Source of the DNA: Numida meleagris
Lineage: Eukaryota; Chordata; Aves; Galliformes; Numididae
Length of the DNA: 64,000 bases
Direction of reading: 5' to 3'
Assembly: GCF_002078875.1 (NCBI RefSeq)
Contig: NC_034412.1
Span: forward strand, 6,767,759-6,831,758
A program made the position numbers and the translations under genes. Numbering within the stretch: position 1 is the stretch's first letter; each line of letters begins with the position of its first letter. This document shows, piece after piece, positions 59,701 to 64,000 of the stretch. Below the pieces are notes generated by a model that ran no database searches, was not told the origin of the DNA, and saw nothing but the letters and a program-made list of their open reading frames with translations.

Positions 59701-62700
59701 ATTTGGTCTGGAAATTAAAAGAATCTGTCTAACTATCACAGCAGTGAAGTATTTTTTTAGAGGGTGAGACAAAAAACCTAGCTTTTCCAACAAGTTTTCT
59801 ACATGGCTGCTTATGATGTGATTGCTTTTGAGAAGTTGACTATGACCCAGAGGATCCCTCCCAGAGTTATGTCTTATGCTCCCATGACTAAGGACTGAAA
59901 ATTGTAGGAGTGCCTTATTAAAAAGATTGTTCTTGTGAAAAACAGTGTGCTTTCAACTGAAGTATTGAGGTTGAAACATGAAAGCAAACACAGGATCAAG
60001 TATACTCATTCTTGGTATATAGAAGCTACATATGTAAGGCAGTAAAACATTTTAGAAACCTGTGTTTCTGATGTGAAACAGGTGTTTTGTGACGGATCAA
60101 AGCTCAAGAGGTGAAGTACTACCATGAGCTGATAGTTCTGCTATAGGTAAGTGGGCAGAGAGAAAGGTTTCTGACATTACTGTGCATGCAGTGCCACTTA
60201 GTAAGGCCTCGGTCTCACACACTGAATTTCATTTTGCTGCCTCATATATTGTACCAAATTTATCCCTGTTTTCACTCAACTTATTAGAGTTATATCAGGC
60301 ATGAATTTGGAGTAGTGCTATAAAACATTCATGAGATGAAAATTATTATCTATATTAAAGTAATAATTTATGGTTCTCAAGCACCTTTCAGGGTGAGTAT
60401 CATGGAATGCTTTAAAACATTCATGAATCAAACCTGGCACTGCCATGGAGCTGAGAAATATTATCTCTACACTGCAGACAAGAGAAGCAAGGGCAATGAA
60501 GGAAGCAGACTGGCATCCTGTGGTGCTGAGAGCAGGACCAGGCTGCTGGCGCTGCACAGCATTGATGTGTGTGGTATTTGTGCAGGCGCCAAGCTGGGTA
60601 AACTCAGCCTGTGAAATTATTGATTTCTGAGCACTCGTTTAGCCAGTGAGTACCATAAATTCTCATCATGTCTCTAAGAACTTCATTTTTCTTTACAAAA
60701 TCTATTTTAATTAAAAACACGCCTTTAGCTGAAGCATATCTAAAATTTGTGAAGGGTGATATTCCCAACTAATAATGATTTGAAGAATCTCAACCATAGT
60801 GTAAAACGCTGCTCCAAAATTCAGACAAATTTTACGTGACTGACTTCTGGCACTGACCAGCACCGCAGAAAAATCCTCTTTTTCTCCCCACAGCCCTGCC
60901 ACTGAACCTTCACATTCCAAAAAGAGTATCTGTGAATTGTGGTGCTTTGGTAGGGACATTAGGAGAGCCAGAAGTGTCATTTGATGGCTGATATCAGCCT
61001 CATTCCTTACATGTGTTTAAAGTGAGGGTTATTTCACACAGATCTGAGCTGAGACACAGAGGCTTTCTCAGAAGGCAGTTGGTGCTGCCCCAGAGGCTGC
61101 AGATGTGACATTTCACCTCAGCAGCCAGGTGCACTGGGGGGAATCCCCAGACCTCCATTTTCTCCACCCTGTCACCTCATCCCCAGCTGTCTGCATTCCC
61201 CCATCAGGACAGTTTATTTCTCAGAGCTGCCTGTGCTGATGGATTTTGCCTTCCTCAGTGCTCAGGTGTGGTTGGTGCTCTTTGTGCTGTCCCCACAGCG
61301 GCTGTGAGGAAAGGAGGTGGCGGTTTTGTGGTGGTCCATCTGTGAGTGCTCCTCAGTCATGAGAGGTATGTATCAGTCTGATGGGCAGCGATAAAGCATC
61401 TGGTTTGGGATCAAAATGCTCTATAAAGTCCTGGGTGGGTTAGAATATGTGTGTGCTGGAGCTGGAGGGAAGGCATTGCTGCAGGAGAGGGGCAGTGGTG
61501 GCCCCCCTGAAAAGGCGGGAAACCATGAGGGGACTTTTCTTCCCTCTAGCAAATATCCAGCCTGGTCTCAGCTTTTACCGGTCACTTGTCCAACTCCTCC
61601 TCTGCCCTGCATTCATCCCTCAGTTGCCCCATGCTGTATTTTCTCCCCTTCCTTAGGAGCACAGTGCTTGGTAAGTTCTATTCTCAGAGGTGCTGCCTTG
61701 TGGGCCTGTGTGGGCAGAGCCAGCATCCAGCTGTGGCTATGCTTACAGCCTGCTCTTCTGTGAAAACTTGCTTATTTCCTATCCCTGGGTCCTCTGGTGT
61801 GTGGCCTTAACGCAGGTGCCTCTCATGGTGCTAATGTGGTGGTATTGTAATGTGTTATGCAAGAGAAAAGGTGAAATTATGTACAGTACAGCAGCTGTGG
61901 AGGCTTTGGTTTTGCTTTGCTCTCAGTTTGCAATTTATGTGGTGAAAACAGATTTATGATATCCCCAGACAATAGACTGAATTTACCAAAAAAAAAGAAA
62001 AAAGAGAAAAGAAAAGAAAGCTGGGTTTGGGAGGAAGTGGGGCTGTGCCATGAAACGGGGTTGTGAAAGGTTTTCACAGAGGAGCTGAGCACACCTGGTG
62101 CTCAGGGGGATCAGCTGCAGGGACCAGCTCCATGCCTCCTGTTACATTTACAGCTGATGTTCAGCTGTGCAGCCTGCCTTGCTTGTGGCTGAGGTGCTCT
62201 GCCTGCTCTCACTTCATAGAACACTGAGCTTGCACCACACTGAGAGGTGGAACACACTCTGGCTGTCAGTAAGGTAGGGCCCCGATGCACAGTTTTTTAA
62301 ATCCTCTCTTTCTACATTTCTGATGTGTTTATCTGTTTGCATTACACCATAAATGCTGTTTTGTTTCTTTTTTTCTTTAGCATTAATAGAGCATAACATA
62401 ATGTGAGTCTTTAAGATAAATGATTTAGGAGTTAAATTGTGGGGTTCCAGTCAGGCAGAGGTAACTAATTAGCACCTATGTTTTGAGCACATAGTGAACT
62501 AGTTCTCTTAAATTAAATGTCCACATTGCCTCTATGTTCGTCAGGGAGAGATAGATGACTCAAAAGGCAACTCCGGAGGGAGCGTTGCCTGCTTAATTTA
62601 GGCCCTCCCTCAGGGGGCTCTCAAAGGCTCTTGGTTTTCCCGCTCATTCTGTGTGGAGCTTAATTTAGTAGGACTGGTTCAACAGGCACCTGAAATTCAG

Positions 62701-64000
62701 TTGTAATTAGCTACACAGGTTACTTGAATGGGATTTTACCAATTTTTTTCACTTCAATTACTCAAGGAATAAATTTAAGAAGTCCCAAACTACAACAGGG
62801 TAAGCCCCTGTACAGTTCAGCAGCGGATCTGATAATGGGCATTGATGGCTTTTGCCATTCTTCTGCCCACTCAGTGTCCTGGGAAGTGTGGTTGGGCTGT
62901 GAACTGGACCAGTGGAATGATCTGACTTAGAAATCTCAGGGGACAGTAATGAATGGTCAGTATATGAGAAAGCAGGGACCTTTTAATTTGGAATTTCTAT
63001 AGGAGAAGTTGTGTTTATGAACTTTAATCTGAGAGAAACCTGTCTGTTACTTGAGTGAGACTAGGTAGACAAGTGAACTAGATATAGTAGTTTTAATGCT
63101 ATACTGTTCTTTTAGGTTGTGACCTAACCAGAGGCGTCACCTAAAGCATCAGCTAACATTAATCACTAATAATTTCTATTATGTATTTATATATATAGCA
63201 ACAATTTCTTGATAGTGCTCGTGAAAGTTCTCTTTAGTGATCTTTAGTGGTGATTTCCCCCCCTCCTTTAGTTAGGGGGAAACAAGCAATTTCTGTGGAT
63301 TCATTTCCATTACCTAGGTCTTTCTAAATATTAGTAAGTTGAAACCAGATCTGGAATTTGAGGTGGATGTTTACTGAAGCATAAACAGAAGTTCTGTATC
63401 TATGGATCATTATCTTGGCAGGAAAGGTACTGGAATTCCTCCTCTTCTTCTCAGAGAGAGGCTTGAAAAAGACATCCTGACAAAACCAGGAGTCTCGTGC
63501 TAGAAGTTGAAATTGCATGAACTGCATTTTTCTTCCCCCGCTTTTCTAGCATGTCTATAAGTATTTCGCAGGGAAAAATTAAAACCCCCAGCCACAGTTT
63601 TATTCACAGTCATACAGTAAGTGTGATAACTACTTGACTTCTGGCATTATCCTTGTGCCGGGGTCATACTAATCTTTTCTCTGTCACTCTAGTGTGAATT
63701 TATGTCCCAGCAAAACTGACATGCCAGCCAAATATTTGGTTTTCACAGGAACAGATCAATATACAGGGCATACAGTGTAACTGACTTCTACCTAACATGA
63801 ATTGTGGGTAGCTCTAAAATGGAAACAAACTCATTTCGCCCTCCTGCAAAGAGCAGTTTGGTGTTGCTGCCTCTCTGAAGACTAGTCTTGCTTGGCAGGT
63901 GATAACTGGTACTCTGTTGCTAAGTAGTAGGAAGTGTGTGTGGTGACCTGTGAATCAGAGGTGACAATTTCTTACCTGAAGTCACAGAAGCCCAGAGATT
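56725..64000 (-). other. PEX5L upstream intron (to window end)
   Basis: 7.3 kb without a recognisable exon. I looked on the minus strand for the mammalian MYQGHMQ start exon and the optional KSKEQGYGK-type exon and saw neither. It has a CAA run at about 56896-56914, a GC-richer patch at about 61060-61800, a short CR1-like remnant at about 59611-59633 and a U6-like copy near 63640-63712. Confidence 0.65.
63628..63712 (-). pseudogene. U6 snRNA-like pseudogene, decayed
   Basis: The plus strand TTATCCTTGTGCCGGGGTCA followed by TACTAATCTTTTCTCTGT is close to the reverse complement of the U6 block ACAGAGAAGATTAGCATGGC-CCCTGCGCAAGGATGA. Both flanks are weakly U6-like, with a decayed 5' part (AGTGTGAATTTATGTCCCAGC). 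Several substitutions and an inserted T argue for a dead retrocopy rather than a working gene. No upstream promoter elements were recognised. Confidence 0.7.

Noticed and set aside
61416..61763. A 115-codon open frame in a GC-richer patch, with overlapping frames
   Set aside because: The Pro/Cys/Leu-rich translation in several frames at once is what GC-rich non-coding DNA gives. No splice context or homology seen.

Overview
This window is vertebrate nuclear DNA, almost certainly from a bird. It is AT-rich, and its genes are split into short exons by GT-AG introns. It also carries CR1 LINE 3' fragments (about 19279-19750, 40779-41012 and 54526-54593) and an avian-type solo LTR (13993-14495). 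I cannot fix the species; a galliform is plausible. There are no prokaryotic features, CRISPR arrays or operons.

Two convergent (tail-to-tail) genes account for all the coding sequence I can support. From 1 to about 22-28 kb, on the plus strand, lie the last 18 coding exons of USP13, a ubiquitin-specific protease of the USP5/isopeptidase T family. They encode about 749 C-terminal residues: the ZnF-UBP domain, the split catalytic core with Cys and His boxes, two UBA domains and the stop at 21771-21773. The start and the first exons lie before the window. From 56724 down to 33964, on the minus strand, lie 12 coding exons of PEX5L (TRIP8b/PEX5R), the TPR-containing auxiliary subunit of HCN channels. 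They encode 567 residues ending in a TAA stop. The short first coding exon or exons were not found and probably lie beyond 64000. Every exon junction listed here was checked for phase, and both reading frames stay open across all joins.

Layout: 1-21773 USP13 exons and introns; 21774-33963 intergenic sequence plus the 3' UTRs of both genes, with several candidate poly(A) signals on each strand; 33964-56724 PEX5L exons and introns; 56725-64000 PEX5L upstream intron, with a decayed U6 snRNA-like copy near its end. The same neighbours in the same tail-to-tail order are known on human 3q26, so this is ordinary conserved synteny. The proteins have no known joint pathway.

No new multi-gene system is visible. 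The observations most worth checking are a 182-bp inverted repeat (about 94% identical arms, 293-bp spacer) inside a PEX5L intron, a perfect 21-bp hairpin in another PEX5L intron, an in-frame 27-nt microexon in USP13 at the site where USP5 is alternatively spliced, tandem in-frame splice acceptors in PEX5L, and a G-quadruplex motif just after a USP13 splice donor.
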